A stretch of 64,000 nucleotides of DNA from positions 1,711,133 to 1,775,132 of the forward strand of contig NZ_LMHA01000001.1 in the NCBI RefSeq assembly GCF_001427635.1, written 5' to 3'. Position numbers and translations under genes: made by a program. How positions within the stretch are numbered: the first letter of the stretch is position 1; each line of letters opens with the position of its first letter. The notes under the pieces were generated by a model. It saw only the letters and a program-made list of their open reading frames with translations. It did not search any database and was not told where the DNA came from. Positions 1 to 8,951 of this stretch are shown one piece after another. This stretch comes from Pseudoxanthomonas sp. Root65. GTDB taxonomy: Bacteria > Pseudomonadota > Gammaproteobacteria > Xanthomonadales > Xanthomonadaceae.

Positions 1-1827
1 CAGCGCCTTCTCGTCGGCGAGGAAACTGCCGGTCGCCGTGCCGACGCGTTCGTGCGCCTCCTGCAATGCGGCGACCATCGTGTCGATGGCCGGGATATCG
101 ATGTAGCGATAGTCGCGCAGTGTCAGCAGATGGCCGCGCAGGCGCGAGACCGCGCCCAGTGCATCGACGAACTCGCCGATGCCGTTCCATCCTTCCGGCT
201 GCAGGCGGCCGAGCAGGGCGCGGTGGTCGCGCTGCGCCTGCGCCATCGCTGTCTCGGACTGGCGCCGGATCTCCTGCACCTTCTCGTACTCGTCCAGCAC
301 CGATTCCCCGGTACCGGCGATCTCGTGCAGCAGCGTGGCCAGTCCCTCGCACTGCGCGTCATCGATCCAGTGGTGCAGGTCGAACAGCCGGCGGGTCGCG
401 TGCGTCAGCAGCTGGTAGCGTTGCGCCGAGACATCGGGACGTTCGATCTCGCGGGCGAGATCGAACAGGTTGGACACCGCACGCACCAGTTCGGCATTGC
501 CCAGCCTGGCCATGAACGAGGTGCCGGCCGGTCGCGCCGCGGCGAACTCGTCCGAACTGAACGGCGTCTGCCAGAGCTGCATCTGGTGGACGCGGGTCGG
601 GTCGTCGTTCTCGGCGCGGAACAGCACCATCCGTCCGTCGTGCAGGCGCGCGTAGCCGTGCGCCAGCACGGGCGGCTGCAGGCGGCGCTGCACCAGGTTG
701 TAGACCAGCAGCGCGGCCTGGCCGGTCTCGCGCTCGTAGAACACGTACATGACGTCTTCGCCGTTCGGCGAGCGGATCGTGCGCTTGTACTGCATGTCCT
801 GCACGGCGGCATCGAACGCCTTGTGTTCGCCGTTCTGCAGGTAGTAGCCGCCGGGGAAGATGATGCCGTGGTCTTCGGGCAGCTGGATGCAGGCCTGCAC
901 GATGGCGTCCAGCCGCGTCACCTTGCCGGTCTGGGTGTTGTAGACCAGTCCGCGCCAGGCGCTTTCGCGGTAAGGCAGCACCTTCAGCAGGATCAGCGAG
1001 CCGACGCGCGCGAACTCGATCTGCGCATCGTCCAGCGACTGCGTCCGGTCCTCGACCGGTTCGCTGTAGACGCCGGCGCCGCTCTCGGTATTGTTCTCCA
1101 CCTTCAGAGTGAGGTCGCCGCCGATGGTCTCGACGAACAGGGTGTCGAGGATGTTCAGGTGCGGATGGCGGCCGCTGACTTCCATGTCCTTGGTCGCCCG
1201 CGTCCACTCGAAATCGAAAGGCGGCGGCAGCACGATGTCGCGCTCGCCGCGCGCATCCAGGTAGTTCACCTCGCCGTCGGCGGTCAGCGTCCAGCGGAAC
1301 ACGCGCACGTCGGTGTTCTTCAGGCCGATCTGGAACGCCATCAGCAGGCGGCCGTCGCGGACGATCAGCTGCAGCAGGCGCGCGTCCTTGTAGTAGCTGT
1401 ACAGCTCGTTGAAGTCGCGCTGGAAGGCGCCGTCGGCGAGGAAGCTGGCGGCGATGTCGACCGGCGCCACGTCGTAGCCTTCGCCGGTCTCGACCAGGCG
1501 ATGGATGCCGAACACGTCGGCGACCGAAGTGGTCGCCTTCAGGCCCATGTAGACGTTGAAGCCGAACAGCAGCAGGTCGCCGACCTGCACGATGTCGCGC
1601 CCCACGGAATTGTGTTCGGTGCGGATGCGCAGTCGGCCGATGGCCTCCATCCGGCTGTCGCCGAACTCCTGCAGGCGGCGCGTGTTGAGCGTTTCCACGA
1701 CGCCGCGCAGGCGCAAGCCCTGCTCGTCGAGGCGCCGGCGCAGCACGTCGTAGGCGCCGCCCTGGGCGACCGCCTGATCGACCTGGGCGTCGGTGGAAGG
1801 AGCTTCTGCGTTCGGTGTCACGGACAT
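1..1827 (-). CDS. DNA repair ATPase-like protein (DUF3686/AAA type), N-terminal part, cut by window edge
   Basis: The reading frame stays open from an ATG at 1827 to the window edge, giving 609 visible residues. The text matches my recollection of the large bacterial proteins annotated as DNA repair ATPase, whose N-terminal half is DUF3686 and whose AAA motor lies further C-terminal. No Walker motif is visible, as expected if the motor lies beyond the edge. The visible part is rich in beta-strand-like sequence, then turns helical after about residue 430. The start has a GAGG-rich Shine-Dalgarno region just upstream. It is the last visible gene of the operon, 87 nt after the flotillin-like gene. 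A DNA-repair role is only the family label; the neighbours suggest membrane or stress work. Confidence 0.72.
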   Translation of the reverse strand, partial: MSVTPNAEAPSTDAQVDQAVAQGGAYDVLRRRLDEQGLRLRGVVETLNTRRLQEFGDSRMEAIGRLRIRTEHNSVGRDIVQVGDLLLFGFNVYMGLKATTSVADVFGIHRLVETGEGYDVAPVDIAASFLADGAFQRDFNELYSYYKDARLLQLIVRDGRLLMAFQIGLKNTDVRVFRWTLTADGEVNYLDARGERDIVLPPPFDFEWTRATKDMEVSGRHPHLNILDTLFVETIGGDLTLKVENNTESGAGVYSEPVEDRTQSLDDAQIEFARVGSLILLKVLPYRESAWRGLVYNTQTGKVTRLDAIVQACIQLPEDHGIIFPGGYYLQNGEHKAFDAAVQDMQYKRTIRSPNGEDVMYVFYERETGQAALLVYNLVQRRLQPPVLAHGYARLHDGRMVLFRAENDDPTRVHQMQLWQTPFSSDEFAAARPAGTSFMARLGNAELVRAVSNLFDLAREIERPDVSAQRYQLLTHATRRLFDLHHWIDDAQCEGLATLLHEIAGTGESVLDEYEKVQEIRRQSETAMAQAQRDHRALLGRLQPEGWNGIGEFVDALGAVSRLRGHLLTLRDYRYIDIPAIDTMVAALQEAHERVGTATGSFLADEKAL

Positions 1828-1914
1828 CAGGCCTCATCCTCGCCCGTCCTGGGCGGTCGATGCGGAAATCGGAGCCGGCGGACGGAGCCGCCGGCACGGT
1901 TCAGGCGTGGCGCG

Positions 1915-3888
1915 TCAGGCGTCGGTCGCTTCGGCCGGGCGTCCCGGCGCCGGCAGGCCGGCACCCGCCAGCCGACCCAGCAGCTGCGAGGCGATCGGGC
2001 TTTCGCCCACGATGCCTTCCAGCGCCTTGCCCAGCGAGATGCCCTTGGTCAGCGCATTGAACACGCCGCCGTCGCCGCCGATCAGCTCGATGTTGGCGTT
2101 CTTCAGCGCGCCGGCCAGCACCTCGGCGTTCTCGCGCGAGATCGCCTTGCCCGCATCGATCGACGCCAGCAACTGGCGCAGCTGGGTTTCCAGCAGCATG
2201 CGGAACTCCTCGTGGCTGCGCGCATCCGGGCTCATCTTGCCCATCGCGTCGAACTTCGAGGTCAGGCCCTCGGCTTCGGCGGACATCTTCTTGGCGATGT
2301 TGCTGGCTTCGGCATCGCCCATCGCCTGGGTGGCGCTGGCGTTGGCCTGGCCCAGCTTCTGCGTGCCATCGGCTTCGGCCGTCAGGCGTTCGTTGAGCAC
2401 GCGCGCATCGGCGTTGCCCTGCTTGTAGGTCGCATCGGCCTTGGCTTCCAGCACGCGGGCCTCGGCCAGGCCGGTCTTCTCCATGGCCACGGCGTTGGCT
2501 TCGCGCACCTGTGCCTCGGCCAGACCGGGCGCGGCGCTCTCGGCGCGCACGCCGTCGGCCAGCACGCGCTTGGCTTCGGCCTGCTTGCCGGCGGCCTGCA
2601 GTTCGGCGTCGGCCAGCACGGTCATCTCGACCGCGCGGTGGCGGGCGGCCTGCTCGGCGGCTTCGGCGGCCTTGACGTCCTTGACCAGCGTTTCCTGCGC
2701 GGCGGCCTCGGCGGCCAGCACGGTCACCTGCTTGGCGCGGTCGGCTTCGGCGATTTCGCGGGTCTCCTTGATCTTCTCTTCGGCGACGGCGACCGTCTGC
2801 TCGATCTGGGTACGCTCGCGCACGACGTTGGCCACTTCCATGCGGCCCTGCTCGACCACCTTGTCGCGGTCGACCTGCTGCATCTGCACTTCCTTGTCGG
2901 TGTTGACGCGTTCGAGCTGCTCGGCGCGGGCGACGCGTTCGAGTTCGATGGCCACCGCACGGCGGCGGTTCTGCTCGGCCACTTCGACCTGGCGCAGCTG
3001 TTCCTGTTCGCGGATCTTGATCTGCTCCTCGGTCTCCAGGCGCGCGCGCTCGGACACTTGGCGCTGTTCCTCGATCACCTTGGCGGTCTCGGCCGCTTCA
3101 CGGGCGCGCACGGTCTCGACCTCACGCTGCTGGCGCGCCTCGGCCTCGGCCTGCTGGCGCTCCAGCGCAAGCAGGGCCTCGCGGGCCTCGGTATTCTTCT
3201 TGGTGATCGCCAGCTTCTCGTTCTGCTCCAACTCGTTGGTCTGCACGTTCTGGCGCGCGGTCAGCTCGGTGATCTTGCGGATGCCTTCGGCGTCCAGGAT
3301 GTTGCTGGGGTCGAGCAGGTGCTTGGGCGTCTGCTCCAGGTAGTCGATGGCGACGTCTTCCAGCACGTAGCCGTTGAGGTCTTGGCCGATGACGGCGACG
3401 ATCTCGTCGCGGAACGCCTGGCGCTTGTCGAACAGTTCGGTGAAGTCGAACTTCTTGCCGACCGTCTTCAGCGCCTCGGAGAACTTGGCGTTGAACAGTT
3501 CGTCCACGGCGTGCTTGTCCGACGCGCGGTCGGCGCCGATGGCCTTGGCCACGCGCAGCACGTCGCCGGGCGTCTCGTTGACGCGCAGGTAGAACGCCAC
3601 CGCGATGTCGGCGCGCATGTTGTCCTTGCAGACCAGGCCTTCCTTGCCGCGGCGGTCCACCTGCAGGGTGATCAGGCTGATCTTCATCAGCTCGGCCTTG
3701 TACAGCACCGGGATGATCAGCGCGCCGGTGAAGTGCACTTTGGGCTGCGCGCTCATGTCGTTGACGATGAGGGCGGTGCCCTGTTCGACCTTCTTGTAGA
3801 AGGCCTTGAAGATGCCGATGAAACCGAATCCCAGCACCAGCAGGACAACCAGGCCGATGGCGAAGGGAAGGATGGTGGCAGTGCTCAT
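1915..3888 (-). CDS. flotillin-like SPFH/Band 7 membrane scaffold protein (YqiK-like)
   Basis: A 657-residue protein with one N-terminal membrane segment (about residues 5-27), an SPFH/Band 7 domain (about 45-220), then a very long Glu/Ala/Arg-rich coiled coil (about 230-520) and a Gly-rich C-terminal tail. This is the architecture of bacterial flotillins such as YqiK, which form oligomeric scaffolds in membrane microdomains. AAGGAG lies 7 nt before the ATG. It follows the YqiJ-like gene by 30 nt, and the YqiJ-YqiK pairing is a known arrangement (NfeD-like OB-fold protein plus flotillin). Its association with a PspA-like protein upstream points to membrane integrity or envelope stress. Confidence 0.9.
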   Translation of the reverse strand: MSTATILPFAIGLVVLLVLGFGFIGIFKAFYKKVEQGTALIVNDMSAQPKVHFTGALIIPVLYKAELMKISLITLQVDRRGKEGLVCKDNMRADIAVAFYLRVNETPGDVLRVAKAIGADRASDKHAVDELFNAKFSEALKTVGKKFDFTELFDKRQAFRDEIVAVIGQDLNGYVLEDVAIDYLEQTPKHLLDPSNILDAEGIRKITELTARQNVQTNELEQNEKLAITKKNTEAREALLALERQQAEAEARQQREVETVRAREAAETAKVIEEQRQVSERARLETEEQIKIREQEQLRQVEVAEQNRRRAVAIELERVARAEQLERVNTDKEVQMQQVDRDKVVEQGRMEVANVVRERTQIEQTVAVAEEKIKETREIAEADRAKQVTVLAAEAAAQETLVKDVKAAEAAEQAARHRAVEMTVLADAELQAAGKQAEAKRVLADGVRAESAAPGLAEAQVREANAVAMEKTGLAEARVLEAKADATYKQGNADARVLNERLTAEADGTQKLGQANASATQAMGDAEASNIAKKMSAEAEGLTSKFDAMGKMSPDARSHEEFRMLLETQLRQLLASIDAGKAISRENAEVLAGALKNANIELIGGDGGVFNALTKGISLGKALEGIVGESPIASQLLGRLAGAGLPAPGRPAEATDA

Positions 3889-3918
3889 TGCAGAACTCCT
3901 TGTAGACGGCGCGGGTGC

Positions 3919-4554
3919 TTACTGCTGGTGGAAGGCGGTTTCGGACATGACGCGGTAGGTGTTGTCGCTTTCTAGATGCTCGATCAGCACGACGCGGTCG
4001 CCGCGCGACAGGCGTTCGCCCGGTAGCGTGCGGACCTGCAGGATCAGGCCGGCGCCGCCGTCGTCGAAGTGGGCGCGTCCCGTGCCCGCATCGGCATAAG
4101 GCGAAATCACGGCGCCAGCGCGACCCAGGACCGATGGCGGCACCGGCGGTCGCAGGCGCGCGATCACGGCGGCCAGCGGACGCAGCAGCAGCGAGGTCAC
4201 CAGCGCGCCGGGCAGCAGCGCGGCGATGAGGGTGCCGGCGCCGGCGATCCAGCGCAGGCTGTCGGGCAGGTGCTGCAGCAGGAACAGGTGCACGAAGTAG
4301 GTGATCAGCCAGCCGAAGAACGACAGGATCGTGAGCACCAGCATCATCGGCACGCCGGACAGCCCGAGCTTGGCCAGCATGCCGGCGACCACGTTGGGTT
4401 CGGCGGTGTCGCCGTCGGTGGTCAGCCAGCCGTCGACCGTGTCGAGATCGACGATGCCCGTGGCCGCCAGCAGCCAGTACACCGTGCAGAACGCGAGCAG
4501 CACGCTGTAGACCAGCGTCGGAAAGGTCAGGGCGGTGTTCAGGAACTCGGTCAT
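3919..4554 (-). CDS. YqiJ-like (DUF1449/NfeD-type) membrane protein with C-terminal OB-fold
   Basis: A 211-residue protein with three or more hydrophobic segments in the first 130 residues, followed by a soluble C-terminal domain of beta character. It matches the YqiJ/DUF1449 family, NfeD-like partners of flotillins whose OB-fold domain faces the cytoplasm. GGGAG precedes the ATG by 5 nt. It sits between the PspA-like gene (15 nt upstream) and the flotillin-like gene (30 nt downstream), so all three are surely co-transcribed. The family identity is good. The molecular activity of this family is not established, and a scaffold or partner role with the flotillin is the reasonable inference. Confidence 0.82.
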   Translation of the reverse strand: MTEFLNTALTFPTLVYSVLLAFCTVYWLLAATGIVDLDTVDGWLTTDGDTAEPNVVAGMLAKLGLSGVPMMLVLTILSFFGWLITYFVHLFLLQHLPDSLRWIAGAGTLIAALLPGALVTSLLLRPLAAVIARLRPPVPPSVLGRAGAVISPYADAGTGRAHFDDGGAGLILQVRTLPGERLSRGDRVVLIEHLESDNTYRVMSETAFHQQ

Positions 4555-4569
4555 GGTGGCTCCCTTGGT

Positions 4570-5232
4570 TCAGCGCTTGCGCGCGGACGACGTGATGCGC
4601 TTGCGGGCGCGGTCCAGCACGGCCTGTGCGGGATCGGCGGCATGCTTCTTGCTCTTCCCCTCGCCGGTGGCGCTGCTTGACGGCGTGGGCGCGCGACGCT
4701 GTTTCATCCGCGCGGCAGACGCGAACGCCGGCTCCGGATACAGCAGGTCGCCGGGCTGCCGACGCGCCACGGTCGCCTGTGCCCGCTGCAGGCTGTTCGA
4801 GGCGCGCAGGATGTCCAACTGGTGCTTGAGCCGGCGCAGGCGCCCTTCCAGTTGCTCCACGACATGCGCGAACTGGCGTTCCTGCGTGGCGAGTTGCTGG
4901 CTTTCCGCCGCGCGCTGGCGGCGTTCGGCCTGGAGCTGGACGACCTCGTCCGCGGCCTTGCGCGCCTGCGTGGCGCGACTCTGGCGCAGGGCGGCTTCGA
5001 CCTTGGCTTCCATCTCGCCGATCCGCGCGGCCAGCGCCGCCTGGTGCTGCTCGCTGGCGATGCGGCGCGCCTTCGCCGCCGTGTGTTCGCCGCGCGCGCC
5101 GTGCAGGGCATCGTCGACGGCGCGGATCTCCTCGTCGAGCAGACGCTCGGCACGGTCGCCCATCACGGCGCCGGCAAGTCCTTCCATGCCTTCCTGGATC
5201 CGCTTGAACAGCGTCTTCAGCGTGTCGGGCAT
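4570..5232 (-). CDS. PspA/IM30-like protein (YjfJ-like)
   Basis: A 220-residue, almost entirely helical, highly charged protein with no membrane segment. It begins with an amphipathic stretch and continues as long coiled coils, the PspA/IM30 pattern, then ends in a basic Lys/Arg tail that follows a Pro/Ser-rich linker (about residues 160-190). PspA proteins bind stressed inner membranes and polymerise there. The reading frame is open further upstream, but the ATG at 5232 is the right start because it overlaps the stop of the preceding DUF2170 gene by one base (TGATG), implying translational coupling. The DUF2170-PspA pair mirrors E. coli yjfI-yjfJ. Confidence 0.82.
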   Translation of the reverse strand: MPDTLKTLFKRIQEGMEGLAGAVMGDRAERLLDEEIRAVDDALHGARGEHTAAKARRIASEQHQAALAARIGEMEAKVEAALRQSRATQARKAADEVVQLQAERRQRAAESQQLATQERQFAHVVEQLEGRLRRLKHQLDILRASNSLQRAQATVARRQPGDLLYPEPAFASAARMKQRRAPTPSSSATGEGKSKKHAADPAQAVLDRARKRITSSARKR

Positions 5233-5873
5233 CAGGCCTTCCTCCGCGTCGTCGTGCGCAGGAAGGGCCGGTAGGCGTCGGTGGCGCTGATGACGTTCTC
5301 GGCCAGCGTCTCGATCTCGAACATGACGTTGGCCAGGCTGGAGTGCGTATCGAGCGCGCCGAACATGGTGTAGCCGGCGACGCCGCCGATGCGCTGCATC
5401 CCGATCGTCGAGAGCGGCAGCAACACGTGCGTGCTGAGCACATGCGCATTGAAGGCGGCCGGATCGACCACGTCCTCCACCGGCCACAGGTAGGCCTCCA
5501 CCAGGATCTGCTCGCCACCTACGGCCAGGAACACCGACAGGTCGCCGTATTCGTGCATCACCAGATGCAGGCTGGGTTCCGCGCCCTCGATGGTCTCCAG
5601 GCTGATCAGGCCGTCGCGCACGGTGCTGGCCTGCTGCAATGCATGGCGGATGGCGGCGACGGTCCAGCCGGCCTCGGCGGGCTGCGTGGGCAGGTAGGGG
5701 ATGCCGGCGTCGCGCTCGGCGTCGCGCATCGACTTCTCGATGGCGGCCAGCTCCTCGGCGTACTCCGGCCGGATCCACACGTCCTTCTTGACCAGGCCCT
5801 GTTCGCGCATGCGCTCCCGATAGTTGCGGACATGCAACGTGGAGGCCTTGATCGCAGGGCGCGGAGCTGTCAT
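5232..5873 (-). CDS. YjfI-like DUF2170 protein
   Basis: A 213-residue soluble protein matching the DUF2170/YjfI family. The first 50 residues are basic and helical and resemble a small DNA- or membrane-interacting region; the remainder is the mixed alpha/beta DUF2170 core. The function of the family is unknown, but it occurs next to PspA-like genes. A longer open frame reaches 5999, but the ATG at 5873 is preferred because a near-consensus promoter (5881-5909) places the predicted transcription start on or next to this ATG. There is no Shine-Dalgarno sequence, so the mRNA may be leaderless. It is the first gene of the five-gene stress operon. Confidence 0.78.
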   Translation of the reverse strand: MTAPRPAIKASTLHVRNYRERMREQGLVKKDVWIRPEYAEELAAIEKSMRDAERDAGIPYLPTQPAEAGWTVAAIRHALQQASTVRDGLISLETIEGAEPSLHLVMHEYGDLSVFLAVGGEQILVEAYLWPVEDVVDPAAFNAHVLSTHVLLPLSTIGMQRIGGVAGYTMFGALDTHSSLANVMFEIETLAENVISATDAYRPFLRTTTRRKA

Positions 5874-5880
5874 GAAATGG

Positions 5881-5909
5881 AACTTAGTTCTTACATGTAA
5901 TGCTGTCAA
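5881..5909 (-). promoter_or_regulatory. sigma70-type promoter of the stress operon with a central palindrome
   Basis: On the minus strand a perfect -35 TTGACA (5904-5909), a 17-nt spacer and a -10 TAAGTT (5881-5886) are followed 7 nt later by the ATG at 5873. The spacer contains the perfect 10-bp palindrome TTACATGTAA (5891-5900), well placed for a repressor that would block RNA polymerase. The predicted transcription start coincides with the start codon, so the transcript should be leaderless. Confidence 0.6.
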
Positions 5910-6109
5910 GCGGCATGGCGTGATGGCGCTGCCGGCGTCGTGGCCGGAGTGGAGCTGTCGCAGGCCTGTAACAGGCGGCATGCAAACTGCGCCCTGCAAC
6001 GAGGCACCTCTCTCCTCCCGCGTTGCACCGGAGCCTGGCGGAAGCCGGGCTTCGTGCTTTCCGGGCCCGCCGCCGGCCGTGGCATGCTGGCCTTCATGAG
6101 GATATGTCC

Positions 6110-7195
6110 ATGCCGTTCGCCCGCCTGTTCCTTCTGCTGATGGCCGTGATGTCGGTACTGCCCGCGCGGTCAGGCGACGTGCCGGAGAAGCCGCTCGTCA
6201 TCGCCCACCGCGGCGACAGTGCGCATCTGCCGGAGCACACCCTGGCCGCGTACGCGCGTGCGATCGATGCCGGTGCCGACTACATCGAGCCGGACCTGGT
6301 CGCTACCCGCGATGGCGTGCTGGTGGCGCGCCACGAGAACGAGATCGGCGGCACCACCGACGTCGCGCAGCGGCCCGCGTTCGCTGCCCGCAAGCGCCGG
6401 CAGGTGATCGACGGCGAGGTGTTCGACGGCTGGTTCACCGAAGACTTCACCCTGGCGGAACTGAAGACCCTGCGCGCACGCGAACGCCTGCCGGAACTGC
6501 GCGGCACCGCGCACGATGGCCGCTACGGGATCGCGACGCTGGACGAGATCATCGCGCTGGTGGCCGACCACGCCGCACGCAGCGGGCGCACCCTCGGCCT
6601 GATTCCCGAGCTCAAGCATCCCAGCCACTTCCAGCGCATCGGCCTGCCGATGGAGGAGCGTCTGCTTGATACGTTGGCGGCGCACGCCTACACGCGCGCG
6701 GCGCCGGTGGTGATCCAGTCGTTCGAGCAGGCCAACCTGCGCGCATTGCGCGCGCGCCTGGGGCCGTCGCAGCGGAACATCCGCCTGCTGCAGTTGCTGG
6801 GTCCGGCGGACGCGCAACCGGGCGATGCGCTGGCCGCGGGAAAGCCGACCCGCTATGCCGACCTGATGACGGCGGCGGGACTGCAGGACATCGCCGGCTA
6901 TGCCGAGATCATCGGTCCCTGGACGCGCCTGCTGATCCCGGTGGCGGAAGACGGCACGTGGGAGGCGCCGACAGCGCTGATGGCGGATGCGCGCACGGTG
7001 GGTCTGCAGGTGTGGCCGTACACGTTCCGGCCGGAGAACCACTTCCTGCCGGCGGCGCTGCGCGAAGGCGACGATCCGCGCACGCGCAGCGAGGCGGGAT
7101 CGCTCGCCGAGATCCGTACCCATCTCGCGCTGGGGATCGGCGGGTTCTTCACCGACGATCCGGCGCTGGGTCGGCGCGCGGTGGACGCGCGCTGA
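6110..7195 (+). CDS. glpQ: periplasmic glycerophosphodiester phosphodiesterase (GlpQ-type)
   Basis: About 361 residues with an N-terminal signal peptide ending near residues 20-22, then a GDPD TIM-barrel domain. The hallmark IAHRGDS motif at the barrel start, the nearby EHT, the E-P-D pair and the following HE supply the metal and acid-base residues expected of GDPD enzymes, which hydrolyse glycerophosphodiesters to sn-glycerol 3-phosphate and an alcohol. The length fits periplasmic GlpQ rather than shorter cytosolic UgpQ. Of two close ATGs (6104, 6110) the second is chosen because GAGG at 6098-6101 then lies 8 nt away. It is a lone gene, convergent with fabB with only 6 nt between the stop codons. 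Confidence 0.88.
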   Translation: MPFARLFLLLMAVMSVLPARSGDVPEKPLVIAHRGDSAHLPEHTLAAYARAIDAGADYIEPDLVATRDGVLVARHENEIGGTTDVAQRPAFAARKRRQVIDGEVFDGWFTEDFTLAELKTLRARERLPELRGTAHDGRYGIATLDEIIALVADHAARSGRTLGLIPELKHPSHFQRIGLPMEERLLDTLAAHAYTRAAPVVIQSFEQANLRALRARLGPSQRNIRLLQLLGPADAQPGDALAAGKPTRYADLMTAAGLQDIAGYAEIIGPWTRLLIPVAEDGTWEAPTALMADARTVGLQVWPYTFRPENHFLPAALREGDDPRTRSEAGSLAEIRTHLALGIGGFFTDDPALGRRAVDAR

Positions 7196-7201
7196 GCCGG
7201 G

Positions 7202-8410
7202 TCAGACCCGGCCGAACACCAGGCTGGCGTTGGTGCCGCCGAAGCCGAAGCTGTTGGACATCACCGTGTCGAGCCTCGCATCGCGGCTGGTCTGCACGAT
7301 GGGGAAGCTCGCGGCGTCCTCGGCCAGCGTCTCGATGTTGGCCGAGCCGGCGATGAAGCCGTCGCGCATCATCAGCAGGCAGTAGATGGCCTCGTGCACG
7401 CTGGCGGCGCCGAGCGAGTGGCCCGACAGCGCCTTGGTCGACGAGATCGGCGGCAGCGCGTCGCCGAGTGCGTTGCGGATCGCTTCCAGTTCGATCACGT
7501 CGCCCAGCGGCGTCGACGTGCCGTGCGTGTTGAGGTAGTCCAGCGGCGCGGTGACGCCTTCCAGCGCCATCCGCATGCAGCGCACGGCACCTTCGCCGGA
7601 CGGGGCCACCATGTCGGCGCCGTCGGAGGTCACGCCATAGCCCAGCAACTCGGCGTGGATGCGCGCGCCGCGTTTCACCGCGTGCTCGTAGTCCTCCAGC
7701 ACCAGCATGCCGCCACCACCGGCAATGACGAAGCCGTCGCGGTCGGCATCGTACGGCCGTGAGGCATGGGCGGGATCGTCGTTGCGCTTGCTCGACAGCG
7801 CGCCCATGGCATCGAACATCATCGTCAACGCCCAGTGCAGTTCCTCGCCGCCGCCGGCGAACATGATGTCCTGGCGGCCGGCGCGGATCAGATCCGCCGC
7901 CGCGCCGATGCAATGCGCGGAGGTCGCGCATGCAGCCGAGATCGAATAGCTGACGCCCTTGATCTTGAACGCGGTGGCGAGCGTGGCCGACACGGTCGAG
8001 CACATCGTGCGCGGCACCATGTACGGGCCGACCTTGCGGATGCCGCGCGCGCGCAGCAGGTCGGCGGCCTCGATCTGCCATTCGGCTGAACCACCGCCGG
8101 AGCCGGCGATCAGGCCGGTACGCGGCTGGCTGACCAGCGTCTCGTCCAGGCCGGCATCGGCGATGGCGTCGCGCAGCGCGACATGCGCGAACGCGGCAGC
8201 GTCGCCCATGAAGCGCTTCTGCTTGCGGTCGATCTGCGCCTCCAGGTCGATCTCCGGCGCGCCACCGACCTGGCTGCGGAAACCGAGTTCGGCGTACTGC
8301 GGAATGTGGCGGATGCCCGAGCGGCCTTCGCGCAGCGCGGCCGACACGGTGTCCGCATCGTTGCCCAGGCAGGAGGTGATGCCCAGGCCGGTGATGACGA
8401 CGCGGCGCAT
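7202..8410 (-). CDS. fabB: 3-oxoacyl-[acyl-carrier-protein] synthase I
   Basis: A 402-residue condensing enzyme with the full Cys-His-His set: the active-site cysteine near residue 161 in [10 protein letters not shown], the [11 protein letters not shown] histidine, and the GHSLGAA histidine. Together with FabA it makes unsaturated fatty acids without oxygen by elongating cis-3-decenoyl-ACP. The ATG overlaps the fabA stop by one base (TGATG), so the two are translationally coupled, the classical fabAB operon of gammaproteobacteria. Length and motifs are typical and I see no anomaly. Confidence 0.96.
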   Translation of the reverse strand: MRRVVITGLGITSCLGNDADTVSAALREGRSGIRHIPQYAELGFRSQVGGAPEIDLEAQIDRKQKRFMGDAAAFAHVALRDAIADAGLDETLVSQPRTGLIAGSGGGSAEWQIEAADLLRARGIRKVGPYMVPRTMCSTVSATLATAFKIKGVSYSISAACATSAHCIGAAADLIRAGRQDIMFAGGGEELHWALTMMFDAMGALSSKRNDDPAHASRPYDADRDGFVIAGGGGMLVLEDYEHAVKRGARIHAELLGYGVTSDGADMVAPSGEGAVRCMRMALEGVTAPLDYLNTHGTSTPLGDVIELEAIRNALGDALPPISSTKALSGHSLGAASVHEAIYCLLMMRDGFIAGSANIETLAEDAASFPIVQTSRDARLDTVMSNSFGFGGTNASLVFGRV

Positions 8411-8925
8411 CAGAAGTTCTCCGTCGAGGTGAACAGGCCCACGCGCAGATCGCGTGCGGTGTAGATCTCGCGGCCGTCGACCAGCATGTGGCCGTCGGCC
8501 ACCGCCAGTACCAGCTTGCGGTTGATCACGCGGCTGATGTCGATCTCGTAGCTGACGCGCTTGGCGGTCGGCAGCACCTGGCCGGTGAACTTCACTTCAC
8601 CCGAGCCCAGCGCGCGACCGCGACCGGGCGCGCCCAGCCAGGTGAGGAAAAAGCCGGTCAGCTGCCACATCGCATCCAGGCCCAGGCAGCCCGGCATCAC
8701 CGGGTCGCCGAGGAAGTGGCACTGGAAGAACCACAGGTCCGGATGGATGTCGAGTTCGGCGCGCACCATGCCCTTGCCGTGCGCGCCACCGTCCTCGCGG
8801 ATCTCGGTGATGCGGTCGAACATCAGCATCGGGTCGTTGGGCAGGCGGCCGCTGTCGGGGCCGAACAGTTCACCGCGCGCGCTGGCCAGCAGCTGTTCGC
8901 GCGAGAAGGAAGCGGGGGCGTTCAT
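8410..8925 (-). CDS. fabA: 3-hydroxydecanoyl-[acyl-carrier-protein] dehydratase/isomerase
   Basis: A 171-residue protein, the standard FabA length when started at the ATG at 8925. His70 (in FFQCHFLGD) and Asp84 (in [10 protein letters not shown]) are in the canonical catalytic positions. The enzyme dehydrates 3-hydroxydecanoyl-ACP and isomerises the trans-2 product to cis-3, which introduces the double bond of unsaturated fatty acids. An in-frame ATG at 8937 is less likely because it would lengthen the protein. Upstream lie a perfect FNR-type box, an inverted repeat and a plausible -10 (see 8952-8993), so oxygen-responsive control is predicted. Confidence 0.96.
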   Translation of the reverse strand: MNAPASFSREQLLASARGELFGPDSGRLPNDPMLMFDRITEIREDGGAHGKGMVRAELDIHPDLWFFQCHFLGDPVMPGCLGLDAMWQLTGFFLTWLGAPGRGRALGSGEVKFTGQVLPTAKRVSYEIDISRVINRKLVLAVADGHMLVDGREIYTARDLRVGLFTSTENF

Positions 8926-8951
8926 TGCGTCGTCCATTCTGCGAAGCGCAA

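Noticed and set aside
52-3975. A 1307-codon plus-strand open frame
   Set aside because: It is antisense to the ATPase and flotillin-like genes, is low-complexity (Leu/Gly/Gln/His/Arg-rich), and arises from the third-position G+C of the real minus-strand genes.
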